Part shown: one piece after another, positions 1-9,237 of the stretch
Numbering within the stretch: position 1 is the first letter of the stretch
How the letters are laid out: each line of letters starts with the position of its first letter
Source: an uncultured Fusobacterium sp.
Lineage (GTDB): Bacteria; Fusobacteriota; Fusobacteriia; Fusobacteriales; Fusobacteriaceae
DNA length: 53,016 nucleotides
Reading direction: 5' to 3'
Assembly: GCF_905200055.1 (NCBI RefSeq)
Contig: NZ_CAJKIS010000013.1
Location: forward strand, 1-53,016
Made by a program: the position numbers and the translations under genes
The notes under the pieces: generated by a model
What the model was told of the DNA's origin: nothing
What the model saw: only the letters and a program-made list of their open reading frames with translations
Database searches by the model: none

Positions 1-56
1 GTACTTTGTCAAAACCTAGCGATGTGCTAGATAACTGAGCTTAGTTAGATAAATTT
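1..56 (+). repeat. Dispersed repeat, copy A (cut by window start)
   Basis: This stretch matches 8002-8055 almost base for base: GTACTTTGTCAAAACCTA, then CGATGTGCTAGATAACTGAG, then CTTAGTTAGATAAATT. A third, inverted and partly diverged copy lies at 10562-10650. The copy sits between the pcp terminator and the window edge, so it may extend beyond the window. CTAGC GATGT GCTAG can form a small hairpin here. No coding potential is visible. Confidence 0.85.
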
Positions 57-66
57 ATAGTTTATT

Positions 67-100
67 AAAAAAAGACTACTGCATTTTATCTGCAGTAGCC
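67..100 (-). terminator. Rho-independent terminator of the pcp operon
   Basis: On the minus strand CTACTGCA, a 7-base loop and TGCAGTAG form a perfect 8-bp stem followed by TC and seven T. It lies just past the pcp stop codon. Confidence 0.85.
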
Positions 101-112
101 TAAAAATAAATA

Positions 113-754
113 TTAGAACTCTTTTCCACCTGATATAACAAGATCTTTTTCGTAATCTCTAATAGCTTTTATAGAAATTTCTAACGCTTTAGTTATTCTA
201 GTTAATTCCATATATGGAGTATTTTTCTTCTCAATAACTTGTTCAGGTATAAAAGGAACATGGATAAATCCTCCTTTTATATTTAAATTATTTTTATTTA
301 AATAGTAAAGTAGTGAATACATAATATGATTACATACATATGTTCCTGCGGTATTTGATACTGCTGATGGAATACCAACTTTTTTAACCTCTTCAACTAT
401 AGCTTTTATTGGTAGAGTAGAAAAATAAGCATTTTCTCCATCTTCAAAAACAGGTGAATCTACTGGTTGATATCCATCATTATCTGGTATTCTTCCATCA
501 TCTACATTAATTGCTACTCTTTCCACAGAAAATTCATATCTTCCTCCAGCTTGTCCTACACAAATAACTACATCTGGTTTCACACTATCTATATTTTCAA
601 AAAGTTTTTTTGCTGATTTTTTAAATACAGTTGGTATTTGTAATTTTACTACTTCTATCCCATCTATATTATCTGGTAATGCTTTTACTGCTTCCCAAGC
701 TGGGTTTATTTTTTCTCCTCCAAATGGATCAAATCCTGTTATTAATACTTTCAT
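113..754 (-). CDS. pcp: Pyroglutamyl-peptidase I
   Basis: This cytoplasmic C15 cysteine peptidase removes N-terminal pyroglutamate from peptides. The 213-residue length is normal for the family. The N-terminus MKVLITGFDPFGG is a family hallmark. The catalytic residues read as Glu78 (in SVERVA), Cys141 (in TYVCNHIMY) and His165 (in GGFIHVPF). The start follows an AGGAGGT site. It is the last gene of a minus-strand operon after the DUF969 and DUF979 membrane proteins, a combination I recall from other low-GC bacteria. The context suggests import of pyroglutamyl peptides or pyroglutamate coupled to peptide breakdown, but that link is inference. Confidence 0.95.
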   Translation of the reverse strand: MKVLITGFDPFGGEKINPAWEAVKALPDNIDGIEVVKLQIPTVFKKSAKKLFENIDSVKPDVVICVGQAGGRYEFSVERVAINVDDGRIPDNDGYQPVDSPVFEDGENAYFSTLPIKAIVEEVKKVGIPSAVSNTAGTYVCNHIMYSLLYYLNKNNLNIKGGFIHVPFIPEQVIEKKNTPYMELTRITKALEISIKAIRDYEKDLVISGGKEF

Positions 755-789
755 TTTTACCTCCTAAAATATTCTAATTCTATTTTAAA

Positions 790-1704
790 CTAAAAAGCAA
801 AGAAATACATTACTACTATATGTAATACTAATAATATCAATGCCTGTGGTATCTGTGCCTTAATTACTCCATTTTTATCTTTCATCTCTAATATAGATGC
901 TGGAACAATGTTAAAGTTTGCTGCCATAGGTGTCATTAAAGTTCCACAATAACCAGCTGTTAATCCCAAAGCTCCTACTAATGCTGGATTTGCTCCAAGT
1001 CCTATAACAAACGGAACTCCTACTCCTGCTGTTATTACTGCAAAAGCTGCAAAGGCATTTCCCATTATCATTGTAAATATAGCCATACCTACACAGTAAC
1101 CAATCACTCCAAAAAGTCTACTTCCTTCTGGAATAACTCCTCCCATCATAGTAGCAATTACCTCTCCTACTCCCGCTTTAGCAAACACCGCTCCTAATGC
1201 TCCCAAAAGTTGTGGTAAAATAACTGTTGGTCCCATTTGTTGTAATAATCTACTTGAATCATAAGGAATATATTTAGGTTTTTCTTTAGTTACAATTATT
1301 GTTAAAATAAGTGCTATTAATGCTCCTATACCTAATCCTACAAGCCCTCCTAATGTAGTAAATTGAGCTACTGCAAAGGCACCTACTCCAACTGAAATAG
1401 CTGGTATAAAAATCTTATTTCCTATCTCTTTTGCTCTTGCTTTTCTAAATTCCTCTGAACTATTAATCAATGATCCTGCTTTTACATTTTTAGTAGCTGT
1501 TAGTACTCCCATTACTAATAGTATTGCCCCTACTAGAGCTTTATTCAAATATGGTCCTGCCATAAATAAAATTCCAAATAGTATCCAAAATAAAGCACTT
1601 CCTATTTTTTTGCTATTTCCTTTATCATAAAAAGCATATATTCCACATACTATTAAAACAATTCCACAGAATATATACATCATTTCTAGTATAGTATTTA
1701 TCAT
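790..1704 (-). CDS. DUF979 family membrane protein (putative permease half)
   Basis: This 304-residue protein is almost entirely hydrophobic, with about nine or ten membrane segments. Gly/Ala-rich helices and a central loop (around residues 137-160, KEKPKYIPYDSSRLLQQMGPT) recall ion-transporter-type permeases. GNAFAAFAVITAGVGVPF and YCGTLMTPMAANFNIVPA are the most conserved-looking stretches. It lies between the DUF969 gene (14 nt upstream) and pcp (35 nt downstream). DUF969 and DUF979 proteins usually occur as neighbours and probably form one transporter. The substrate is unknown; pyroglutamate or small peptides is a guess based on pcp. The family assignment is from memory of its sequence character. 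Confidence 0.85.
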   Translation of the reverse strand: MINTILEMMYIFCGIVLIVCGIYAFYDKGNSKKIGSALFWILFGILFMAGPYLNKALVGAILLVMGVLTATKNVKAGSLINSSEEFRKARAKEIGNKIFIPAISVGVGAFAVAQFTTLGGLVGLGIGALIALILTIIVTKEKPKYIPYDSSRLLQQMGPTVILPQLLGALGAVFAKAGVGEVIATMMGGVIPEGSRLFGVIGYCVGMAIFTMIMGNAFAAFAVITAGVGVPFVIGLGANPALVGALGLTAGYCGTLMTPMAANFNIVPASILEMKDKNGVIKAQIPQALILLVLHIVVMYFFAF

Positions 1705-1718
1705 AATTTTTCACCAAC

Positions 1719-2381
1719 CTATCTGCTTCTTTTAATTTTCATATCAAACATATAGTTTCTAATTATACAAACAACAACTGATAAAACTGCCATTATCAAG
1801 CTAGCTTTTGATACTGAATAAACATCTACATCTAAAACTCCTAATTCTTTTAAAGTTCCTACTATTAATAAAACTCCTGATGATGCTATAAACCCATTTT
1901 GTCCATAGAAGTTTCCATAGTTTTCTACTGCATTAACATGTCCTTTTAACTCTTCATCTAACTCTACAGTAAGTTTTCCCTCTTTCTCTGCTGCTCCCTT
2001 AGCCATAGGATAAATCAATGGTCTTATAAATTGAACATGTCCTCCCATTCTTAAAGATAAAATAGCTGCTACTGTTCTAATAACTACATATAAACTTAAT
2101 ACTTTTCCACAAGTAGCACTTTTTAGTTTTGATATACATATCTCTGCTCTCTCTCTTAATCCATTTCTTTCAAGTATTCCTACTACTGCTAAAGTTAAAA
2201 GTAGAAGAGTCATATATCTTGTTGAAACAAATGCTCCTCCCAAAACTTCTAAAATCTCAACAAATCCCATACCAGCCACAAGTCCTGTAGCTAATCCTGC
2301 TACTAAAACAACTGCTATAGTATCAAGTTTTAACATAAAACCAATTATAATAATTAACACTCCTATTAATTTTATAATCAT
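1719..2381 (-). CDS. DUF969 family membrane protein (putative permease half)
   Basis: This 220-residue hydrophobic protein has roughly six membrane segments. It carries a conserved-looking stretch RMGGHVQFIRPLIYPMAKGA and the GNFYGQNGFIASSGVLLI region. The start chosen is the ATG of MIIKLIGV because AAGGAGGG lies seven or eight bases upstream; an upstream in-frame start would overlap this site. It is the first gene of the DUF969-DUF979-pcp operon and is read from a good promoter at 2454-2482. Its role is probably the partner subunit of the DUF979 protein in an uncharacterised transporter. Confidence 0.85.
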   Translation of the reverse strand: MIIKLIGVLIIIIGFMLKLDTIAVVLVAGLATGLVAGMGFVEILEVLGGAFVSTRYMTLLLLTLAVVGILERNGLRERAEICISKLKSATCGKVLSLYVVIRTVAAILSLRMGGHVQFIRPLIYPMAKGAAEKEGKLTVELDEELKGHVNAVENYGNFYGQNGFIASSGVLLIVGTLKELGVLDVDVYSVSKASLIMAVLSVVVCIIRNYMFDMKIKRSR

Positions 2382-2453
2382 ATTTTTCCCTCCTTGTCTT
2401 AATTTCATACTACTTTATTAATATAAAAATAGTAATTTTTATATTTTACATAT

Positions 2454-2482
2454 AATATATACTTTTTATAATATTTAGTCAA
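2454..2482 (-). promoter_or_regulatory. Sigma-70-type promoter of the DUF969-DUF979-pcp operon
   Basis: On the minus strand TTGACT and TATATT are separated by exactly 17 bp. The start codon lies about 70 bp further on. Confidence 0.7.
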
Positions 2483-2538
2483 TTTTTTGTTTACTTTAAT
2501 AGAAAAATATTCAACTATATACTTTATTTTTTAAAATC

Positions 2539-2566
2539 TTGTCAAAAAATATCTGTTTTTTATACT
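2539..2566 (+). promoter_or_regulatory. Promoter of the efflux operon
   Basis: TTGTCA and TATACT are separated by 16 bp, about 95 bp upstream of the outer-membrane channel gene. The divergent pcp-operon promoter lies 57 bp away, so one regulator could act on both. Confidence 0.6.
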
Positions 2567-2661
2567 TGTTTTTAAACTAATATTTTTTATAAAAAGGATT
2601 TTTTTTCTTTTTTTGAAAATATTATTGAACTGTTTTATAAATTTTAAAGGAGGGAAATATA

Positions 2662-4080
2662 GTGAAAAAATTCTTTTTTACTTTTATATTTTTAGCTTTT
2701 ATAGGATGTTCACCTATTCCAAAAATAAAAACTGAAAATATAATAGAACCTAATAGTATTCAAACTAATATTCCTAATAATAGGACTTTGATTTTTTCTT
2801 GCAAAGAGTGGTGGAAAATCTATAAAGATCCTATTCTAGACAAGTTAGTTAACTTTGCTTTAGAGGAAAATGAAGATCTGAAAATAGCTAAACTTAATAT
2901 TTCTAAATCTGATGAGGCTATTAAATTAGCAGATTCAGCTCTGGGGGTATCAATAGATAGCTCTAGCAACTTAAAAAGAGAGAAATTAGGTAAAAATGGA
3001 ATGACTCCACCACCATTTGGCGGAAAAATAATTACCATTGGCTCTCTAGGTTTACAAGGTGATTATAATATTGATATTTTTAGTAAACTGCATTCTCTAG
3101 CTGATGAACAAAAATATAGATGTGAAGCTATAAAATTAAACTCTGATTGGATTGAGTTAAATATAACTAACAGAGTAGCAAAGCTATATTTTTATTGGAA
3201 TTATCTTCAACAAGAGAAGAAAATTTTACTTTCTCAAAAAGATATTCTTACTGAGATTGTATCTTTTAACAAAAAAAATGTACAGATTGGTAATGGCATC
3301 AATAGTGATATTTGGCAATCTGAAAATGAATTACGTAATATAGATTCAGCTTTAAAAGATAATAGATTAAATATTCAGCTAACTTTAAATAACTTAAATA
3401 TTTTAACTGGGAATAAACATAATAAAGAGATAGCTGAACTTTTAAATGGCAAATATTCAATGGCAGATATAATTTTAAAAGAAAAAGTTGCTATTCCAGC
3501 TACTATATCTTCAGATATAATTATCAACCGTCCAGATATTAAATATTATATTATGCTTATTAAAGGACAAGAGAAACATCTTGAATCTGAAAAAGCTAAT
3601 TTCTATCCTCAATTTTCACTTACAGGACAGATAGGTTTTGAAGGTATAACTATGGATAAAATTTTAAAAAGAGATTCTCTTTTAGGTTTCATAAGTCCAA
3701 GTATATATCTTCCAATTTTTCATTCAGGAGCTATTACAAGCAAATATAAAATGGCTGGAGATGACTTAAATATCTTTATAGAAGAATACAACAATGCTAT
3801 TATTACAGCTTTAAATAATATTGAAAGTGAATTATACAAAACAAAAATCAGTTGTGAAAACTTAAAAACTTCAGATATAAATCTATCTGTGCAAACGCAA
3901 ATATTAAAAGAGAATAGAGAACGTCTAACTATAGGTAGCATCTCTAAATTAGATTATCTTTTAAAAGAACTAGATTGGAATAATTATAAATTATCAAATA
4001 AAAAAGAGTTATTTAACTTTAGTACTCAACAATTAACTCTTTTAAACTCTTTAGGTGGAGCTTATAAAATAGAAAAATAA
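2662..4080 (+). CDS. TolC-family outer-membrane efflux lipoprotein (NodT/OprM type)
   Basis: This is the outer-membrane channel of a tripartite drug-efflux pump. The 472-residue product begins with a lipoprotein signal ending at Cys16 (LAFIGC). Two duplicated OEP halves follow, with motifs such as the NITNRVAKLYFYWNY helix and the RPDIKYY pattern typical of NodT-type factors. The start is GTG, preceded by AAAGGAGGG. It is the first gene of an operon with an EmrA-like adaptor (17 nt downstream) and an EmrB-like MFS pump. The likely function is drug or toxic-compound export; the substrate is unknown. Confidence 0.92.
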   Translation: MKKFFFTFIFLAFIGCSPIPKIKTENIIEPNSIQTNIPNNRTLIFSCKEWWKIYKDPILDKLVNFALEENEDLKIAKLNISKSDEAIKLADSALGVSIDSSSNLKREKLGKNGMTPPPFGGKIITIGSLGLQGDYNIDIFSKLHSLADEQKYRCEAIKLNSDWIELNITNRVAKLYFYWNYLQQEKKILLSQKDILTEIVSFNKKNVQIGNGINSDIWQSENELRNIDSALKDNRLNIQLTLNNLNILTGNKHNKEIAELLNGKYSMADIILKEKVAIPATISSDIIINRPDIKYYIMLIKGQEKHLESEKANFYPQFSLTGQIGFEGITMDKILKRDSLLGFISPSIYLPIFHSGAITSKYKMAGDDLNIFIEEYNNAIITALNNIESELYKTKISCENLKTSDINLSVQTQILKENRERLTIGSISKLDYLLKELDWNNYKLSNKKELFNFSTQQLTLLNSLGGAYKIEK

Positions 4081-4096
4081 TTATAGGAGAATGATC

Positions 4097-5278
4097 ATGG
4101 AAGAGATAAAAAAAGAAGAGATTAAAAAACCTGAAAATATTAATGAAAATAATGAAACAAAAAATTCAAACAAAAAAATAGCTTTAAAAAAAATACTTAC
4201 TTTTATAATTTGCTTAATTGTTATAGGAGTTCTTTTTATACTTTATTGGGCACTATATGGAAGAACTATTGAGGATACTGATGATGCCTATGTAAATGGT
4301 TCGCAAAATATTATCACTTCACAAGTTAATGGTACAATTAATAAACTTATGATTGAAGATACTCAATATGTCAATAAGGGAGATTTGTTAGCTACTGTTG
4401 ATGATATTGATTATAAATTAGCACTAGAAAATGCCACTGCATCTCTAGGAAAAGCTATACGTTATTATTCAGCTCTTAACTCTCAAGTTACTCAACTTCA
4501 AAAAGATGTAATTGCTAAAGAAAACACATTGAAAAAGGCAAAAACAGATTATCAAATAACAAAAAGTTCTTATGAAGCTGGACTTGCTAGCAAACATGAG
4601 TTTCTTACTGCTAAGGATAATTTAAATATAGCTATTGCTTCTTTAGAACAAAGTAATTCTGCTTTAGATAATGCTATAACTCAAGTTAGTAGTACATCTA
4701 TCATGACTCATCCTGATGTTCAACAAGCTATTACTGCATATAAAAAAGCATATGTAGATTTAGAAAGAACTAAAATTTATGCTCCAGTTTCTGGAATTGT
4801 AGCTAAAAAAGCTATATTTTTAGGTCAAGAAGTTGCTCCTTCTCAAGAGCTTCTAACAATAATAAATCTTGAAAATACTTGGGCTGATGTAAACTTAAAA
4901 GAAACTCAAATGAAAAATGTTAAAATTGGGAATAAAGTTATTCTTGTAAGTGATGTTAACAAGAAAAAGTATAGTGGTTACGTTCAAGGAATATCAGCTG
5001 GAACAGGTAGTTCTCTATCTCTTTTACCAGCACAAAATGCCACTGGTAACTGGATAAAGATTGTTCAAAGAGTTCCTGTGAGAGTTCACATTGATAATGA
5101 TAGTATAAAAGAAAATGGAATTATTCCTATTGGAAGCTCTATGAAAGCTACTGTATATTTAGAAAAAAATAGTGACAAAATAGTTCCTTTTCAAGAAAAA
5201 ACTTCGTCTCTATACTCTATTGATGAAGCAACAATAGATGAACAGGTTAATAATATTATAAAAAATAATATCCAATAA
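4097..5278 (+). CDS. emrA: EmrA/HlyD-type membrane fusion protein
   Basis: This is the periplasmic adaptor of the pump. A charged cytoplasmic N-terminus (about 30 residues) precedes one membrane helix (about 31-52). Then come the EmrA signature TEDTDDAYV-like stretch (IEDTDDAYVNGSQ), a biotinyl-lipoyl-like half, a coiled-coil hairpin, and the second lipoyl half (IYAPVSGIVAKK). The ATG at 4097 is preferred over 4091 because GGAGA ends only one base before 4091. It sits between the outer-membrane factor and the MFS transporter. Confidence 0.92.
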   Translation: MEEIKKEEIKKPENINENNETKNSNKKIALKKILTFIICLIVIGVLFILYWALYGRTIEDTDDAYVNGSQNIITSQVNGTINKLMIEDTQYVNKGDLLATVDDIDYKLALENATASLGKAIRYYSALNSQVTQLQKDVIAKENTLKKAKTDYQITKSSYEAGLASKHEFLTAKDNLNIAIASLEQSNSALDNAITQVSSTSIMTHPDVQQAITAYKKAYVDLERTKIYAPVSGIVAKKAIFLGQEVAPSQELLTIINLENTWADVNLKETQMKNVKIGNKVILVSDVNKKKYSGYVQGISAGTGSSLSLLPAQNATGNWIKIVQRVPVRVHIDNDSIKENGIIPIGSSMKATVYLEKNSDKIVPFQEKTSSLYSIDEATIDEQVNNIIKNNIQ

Positions 5279-5292
5279 AGCTGGTGATTTTT

Positions 5293-6786
5293 ATGAGTAT
5301 TCCTTTTGAAGTTATATCTGCTACACTAGCACTATCAATAGGTTCCTTTATGAATGTTTTAGATAGTACTATTGTAAATGTATCTTTAACCCATATAGCT
5401 GGAGATTTCGCTGTTGCTCCTACCCAAGGTACTTGGGTTATTACATCATATGCAGTTTCTGAAGCTATATTTTTGCCTTTAATTGGTTGGTTAACTAAAC
5501 GATTTGGTATTGTAAGGCAATATACCCTTGCCACTCTTTTCTTCACTGGAGCAAGTGTTCTATGTGGTATCAGTTTTTCCTTTGGTTTTCTACTTTTTGC
5601 TAGAGTTCTTCAAGGGGTAGTAGGAGCTAGTATGATTCCTCTATCACAGACACTTATGTTAAGCTTCTATCCAAAAGAAAAAAAAGCTATGGCTCTAGGT
5701 ATATGGTCTATGACAATTGTTCTTGCTCCTGTTCTTGGACCTGTAATAGGTGGTTGGATAACAGATTCATTTTCTTGGAGATGGTGTTTCTATATAAATG
5801 TTCCCTTTGGTATTTTATCTACATATATTGTTCACTCTATTTTTAGAAAAAAAGGTTACAAAGATAAGATAGAAAAAGTTCCTGTTGATAAATGGGGACT
5901 TATCTTTTTAGCTATTGGAATCTCTGCTCTACAAATAATGTTAGACAAAGGAAACGATTTAGATTGGTTCCAAAGTCCATTTATTATAAGTTTAGCATTG
6001 ATTGCCTTTATATTTTTAACTATATTAGTTATTTGGGAGTGGTATCACCCTACTCCAGTAGTAAATGTTAAACTCTTTCTAAATAAAAATTTTAGTATAG
6101 GAGCATTGAGTATAACAGTAGCTTCTATTGCTTTTTTTGCCTCAGTTGTTGTTATTCCCCTATGGCTACAAAACTATATGGGGTACACAGCTTTAGATAG
6201 TGGTATAGCTACCTCTACATTGGGGCTTTCTATTCTTTTTACCGCTCCTATTTTAGGAAGTATTTTAAATAATCTAGATGCTAGAAAAGTTGTTGTATTT
6301 GGTTTTGTACTTTTTAGTATCACAGCTATTTTAACTGGAAACTACCCACCAGATATAACAGCAAGTTACATTGCTGGATCTCGTTTTTTGACAGGAATAG
6401 GGTTGGGAATTTTCTTTATTCCCCTAAATACAATTACCCTTTCAGATATTCCTCCAGAAGAGTTGGCAGGGGCATCTGGACTATATAATTTTACTAGAAA
6501 TATAGGAAATAGTTTTGGCACATCTCTTGCAATAAACTACTGGAACAATAGAATCTCTATGCACCATCAAGATATTGTTTCAGCTATCAATGTTGGAAAC
6601 CCTAACTTTCAAAGTTATATCAATCATTTTTCATTTCCTCTACATATGAAATTAGAGATGATAAATGAACTTATAACTCAACAATCTGCATTAATGGGGG
6701 TAAATGATATTATTATTGGTAGTGGAATTATGATTCTTTTACTTATTCCTCTTATATTTTTAGCAAGAAGACCTATTGTAAAATAG
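5293..6786 (+). CDS. emrB: EmrB/QacA-type MFS drug transporter (DHA2, 14 TM)
   Basis: This 497-residue proton-coupled exporter of the DHA2 family has about 14 membrane helices. Conserved motifs are visible: LDSTIVNVSLTHIAG in helix 1, WVITSYAVSEAIFLPLIGWL, the motif A region GWLTKRFGIVRQY, and motif C GPVIGGWITDSFSWRW. ATG 5293 is favoured over GTG 5284 because GGTGA lies five bases before the ATG. It is the last gene of the operon with the outer-membrane factor and EmrA. Together they would form a complete TolC-EmrA-EmrB pump. Confidence 0.93.
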   Translation: MSIPFEVISATLALSIGSFMNVLDSTIVNVSLTHIAGDFAVAPTQGTWVITSYAVSEAIFLPLIGWLTKRFGIVRQYTLATLFFTGASVLCGISFSFGFLLFARVLQGVVGASMIPLSQTLMLSFYPKEKKAMALGIWSMTIVLAPVLGPVIGGWITDSFSWRWCFYINVPFGILSTYIVHSIFRKKGYKDKIEKVPVDKWGLIFLAIGISALQIMLDKGNDLDWFQSPFIISLALIAFIFLTILVIWEWYHPTPVVNVKLFLNKNFSIGALSITVASIAFFASVVVIPLWLQNYMGYTALDSGIATSTLGLSILFTAPILGSILNNLDARKVVVFGFVLFSITAILTGNYPPDITASYIAGSRFLTGIGLGIFFIPLNTITLSDIPPEELAGASGLYNFTRNIGNSFGTSLAINYWNNRISMHHQDIVSAINVGNPNFQSYINHFSFPLHMKLEMINELITQQSALMGVNDIIIGSGIMILLLIPLIFLARRPIVK

Positions 6787-6805
6787 TTTTATTATTTGCT
6801 ATAAT
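6776..6805 (+). promoter_or_regulatory. Promoter for the HAD phosphatase gene
   Basis: TTGTAA and TATAAT are 18 bp apart. The -35 box overlaps the last codons of emrB, so the next gene probably has its own transcript. Confidence 0.55.
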
Positions 6806-6835
6806 TAAGATAAAAAATATGTTTTGGGGGTTATT

Positions 6836-7654
6836 ATGAAATATAAGATGATTGTTACAGATTTAGACGATACTCTTCTAAACTCTGAGAAAAAAATATC
6901 ACCTATTGATTTACAAGCTATTATGAAAGCTCAAGAAACTGGAGTAAAATTTATTCTTTGTTCTGGAAGACCTACTTTTGCTATGAGAGATCTTGCAAAG
7001 GAGATTGAAGCTGAAAAATTTGATGAATATATTTTATCTTTCAATGGTTCTATTATCACTAATTGTAAAACTAATGAAAATATCTTTGAAGCCTCTCTTG
7101 AAAAAGAGGATCTACATTTGATGTATGACTTTAGTAAAAAATATAATACTCATATTTTAACTTATATCAATGATGAGATTATCTCTGAAACTGAAAGTGA
7201 ATATATAGATGTGGAAGTTGATTTAACTAAGATGAATCATAGAGTAGTAAAAAGTTTTAAAGAATATGTAGATAGAGGGGCTGTTAAATGTATGCTTTTA
7301 GCTGAACCTAGCTATCTAAAAAAAGTTGAAGTTGAATTAAAAAAAGAGTATGGGGATAAATATAGTATTGCTATTTCTAAACCTTTCTTCCTTGAAGTAA
7401 CTAAACTTGGGATTGATAAAGGAGTGGCTGTTAAAAAACTAGCTGAAAAACTTAATATTCCTATTGAAGAGGTTATAGCTGTTGGTGATTCTTTTAATGA
7501 TCTTCCTATGTTAAAAGCTGCTGGAACTTCTGTAGCTGTTGAAAATGCTCAACCTGAAATAAAAGAACAAGTTGATTTTATTGTAAAATCTAATAACGAT
7601 GGTGGAATTGCTGATTTAATAGAAAAATTTGTATTTTATCATTCTAATAATTAA
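6836..7654 (+). CDS. HAD-superfamily Cof-type sugar-phosphate phosphatase
   Basis: This 272-residue enzyme is of the Cof/YidA type, which dephosphorylates sugar phosphates and other small phosphoesters in the cytoplasm. The nucleophile motif is VTDLDDTLLNS (Asp9, Asp11), motif II is LCSGRP, and the C-terminal metal motif is GDSFNDLPML with a preceding conserved Lys in IDKGVAVKKL. The ATG at 6836 follows a GGGGG site; an upstream TTG in the same frame is less likely. Its own promoter is visible at 6776-6805. Substrate specificity cannot be read from sequence. Confidence 0.92.
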   Translation: MKYKMIVTDLDDTLLNSEKKISPIDLQAIMKAQETGVKFILCSGRPTFAMRDLAKEIEAEKFDEYILSFNGSIITNCKTNENIFEASLEKEDLHLMYDFSKKYNTHILTYINDEIISETESEYIDVEVDLTKMNHRVVKSFKEYVDRGAVKCMLLAEPSYLKKVEVELKKEYGDKYSIAISKPFFLEVTKLGIDKGVAVKKLAEKLNIPIEEVIAVGDSFNDLPMLKAAGTSVAVENAQPEIKEQVDFIVKSNNDGGIADLIEKFVFYHSNN

Positions 7655-7673
7655 AATAAAAATATATTATTCC

Positions 7674-7951
7674 TAACATCAAGTTGACGTAATTTCCAAA
7701 AGTAAAGGAGTGCAAATGACTATTACTTTTGAGACACAGGCGAAGTCCTGTGCTACAACGATTTTTTATAAACCCTTAGCGAAATGCAGTTAAGAAAATG
7801 CAACGTGTTTGAGGCGTAGCGAGTTCCAAAAATAGAGAAGCTTTAGCGACTACTATTTTTGAGATGCAGGAGTGGAACTCCTGCGATACCCATACAACGG
7901 AATGAGCAATAGGGATTCTTTATTCACTGACATGGAGACAACTTGATGTTA
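7674..7951. mobile_element. Hairpin-rich MITE-like element with 13-bp terminal inverted repeats
   Basis: The element is bounded by TAACATCAAGTTG (7674-7686) and its exact inverse CAACTTGATGTTA (7939-7951). Inside are two related modules about 130 bp apart (7694-7756 and 7824-7888). Each has a 9-bp A/T stem (CAAAAGTAA/TTACTTTTG; CAAAAATAG/CTATTTTTG) directly followed by GAGA and a G/C hairpin (CACAGG/CCTGTG; GCAGGAGT/ACTCCTGC). No ORF is supported. It could be a non-autonomous transposable element or a duplicated structured RNA. Confidence 0.7.
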
Positions 7952-7979
7952 AAAAAGAAATAGAGATAACTAAAATTAA

Positions 7980-8062
7980 CTAATAATCGCAAATAACAAA
8001 GGTACTTTGTCAAAACCTAACGATGTGCTAGATAACTGAGCTTAGTTAGATAAATTATAATT
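7980..8062 (+). repeat. Dispersed repeat, copy B
   Basis: The core 8002-8055 matches copy A at 1-54. The upstream part CTAATAATCGC and the segment CAAAGGTACTTTGTCAAAAC also match the inverted copy C at 10562-10650. It lies between the hairpin element and the first M20 peptidase gene. B and C flank the two peptidase genes as inverted copies. Confidence 0.85.
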
Positions 8063-8094
8063 TAATTAACTATAAATAAAACATTGGAGGAAAT

Positions 8095-9225
8095 ATGATT
8101 AATAGAGAAAGAATTATTAATAATTTTATTGAAATGGTAAAAATTTATTCTCCATCTAAAAAAGAGGGAAAGTTTGCTAATTATTTGATAGATATTCTAA
8201 AAAATCTTGGTGGAGAGATCTATCTTGATAATGGCTATACAAAATATAATGGTGATGCTTCTACAATTTTTGCTAAATTTAAAGGTGATTTAGCAGGTGA
8301 GGGTGTAACTTTATGTGCACATATGGACGTTATAGAACCATGTGAAAATATCTCTCCTATAATAGAAAATGGTATTATAAAAACAGATGGAACTACTACT
8401 CTTGGAGGAGATGATAAAGGTGGAGTTGCATCTATTATTGAAGTTCTTAGAGTTTTAAAAGAGAATAATCTTTCTCATCAAGATATATATGTTCTTTTAA
8501 CTCCTGGAGAAGAATCAGGAATGCTTGGGGCAAAAAGTATTGAATGGAAAGATGTGCCTTCAAATATAAGACCTGCTACTAATATGATAGTTCTTGATAA
8601 TGCTGGAAGAGCTGGTATCATAGCTCATTCAGCTCCTTGCCAATATAATTTTACATTCACTTTTAGAGGTAAAAAAGCTCATGCTGGTATTGAGCCTGAA
8701 AAGGGAATCAATGCTATCTCCATGGCAGCTGCTGCTATTGCTCAAATGAAAATTGGACGTATTAATGAACTTACAACTTCAAATATCGGAAGTATAACTT
8801 CACAATTTCCTACAAATGTAGTTCCTGACTATTGTTCTTTTCATGGAGAGGTAAGAAGCCATTCAGAAGAAACTCTTGAAAATATAATTGATGAATATGA
8901 AAATATTGCTAAAAATGTAGCTGATAAATTTAATGGTGAGTATACTTTAGAACTTTCATACAACTATCCTATTCTAAGACCTAAAGATGATCTTAAATTC
9001 GGTAAAGAATTTGCTAAGGTATATGAAGAAATAGGAGTAGAAAGTGAATTAAAAGTTATTGGTGGAGGATCTGACAGTAATATTCTAGCTAAAGAGGGAT
9101 TTAACTCAATTATTGTTGGGGTAGGAATGTACAAAGTACATACTGTTGAAGAATATTTAGTTATTAATGATCTTTTAAAAACTACTGAAGCAATTTTAAA
9201 CTATATTATAAAATATCTAAAATAG
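8095..9225 (+). CDS. PepT-like M20 metallopeptidase (di/tripeptidase)
   Basis: This 376-residue M20-family peptidase is of the PepT-like group and probably trims di- or tripeptides in the cytoplasm. Metal and catalytic motifs are LCAHMDV (His76, Asp78), GGDDKGG (around Asp107) and TPGEESGMLGA (Glu139/Glu140). The dimerisation domain begins around FTFTFRGKKAHAGIEPEKG, and a C-terminal metal His is plausible in YKVHTVEE. The start follows TTGGAGG. It forms a two-gene unit with the next M20 enzyme, 12 nt downstream. The substrate is not certain. Confidence 0.9.
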   Translation: MINRERIINNFIEMVKIYSPSKKEGKFANYLIDILKNLGGEIYLDNGYTKYNGDASTIFAKFKGDLAGEGVTLCAHMDVIEPCENISPIIENGIIKTDGTTTLGGDDKGGVASIIEVLRVLKENNLSHQDIYVLLTPGEESGMLGAKSIEWKDVPSNIRPATNMIVLDNAGRAGIIAHSAPCQYNFTFTFRGKKAHAGIEPEKGINAISMAAAAIAQMKIGRINELTTSNIGSITSQFPTNVVPDYCSFHGEVRSHSEETLENIIDEYENIAKNVADKFNGEYTLELSYNYPILRPKDDLKFGKEFAKVYEEIGVESELKVIGGGSDSNILAKEGFNSIIVGVGMYKVHTVEEYLVINDLLKTTEAILNYIIKYLK

Positions 9226-9237
9226 GAGATGAATTAA

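Noticed and set aside
5256..5546. 96-codon minus-strand frame overlapping the start of emrB
   Set aside because: It mirrors the coding frame of the MFS transporter, has no ribosome site, and shows no domain.
8001..8055. Dispersed repeat as a tRNA or riboswitch
   Set aside because: No cloverleaf, no anticodon arm, and the inverted copy is found downstream of genes with a replaced middle part, unlike a cis-riboswitch.
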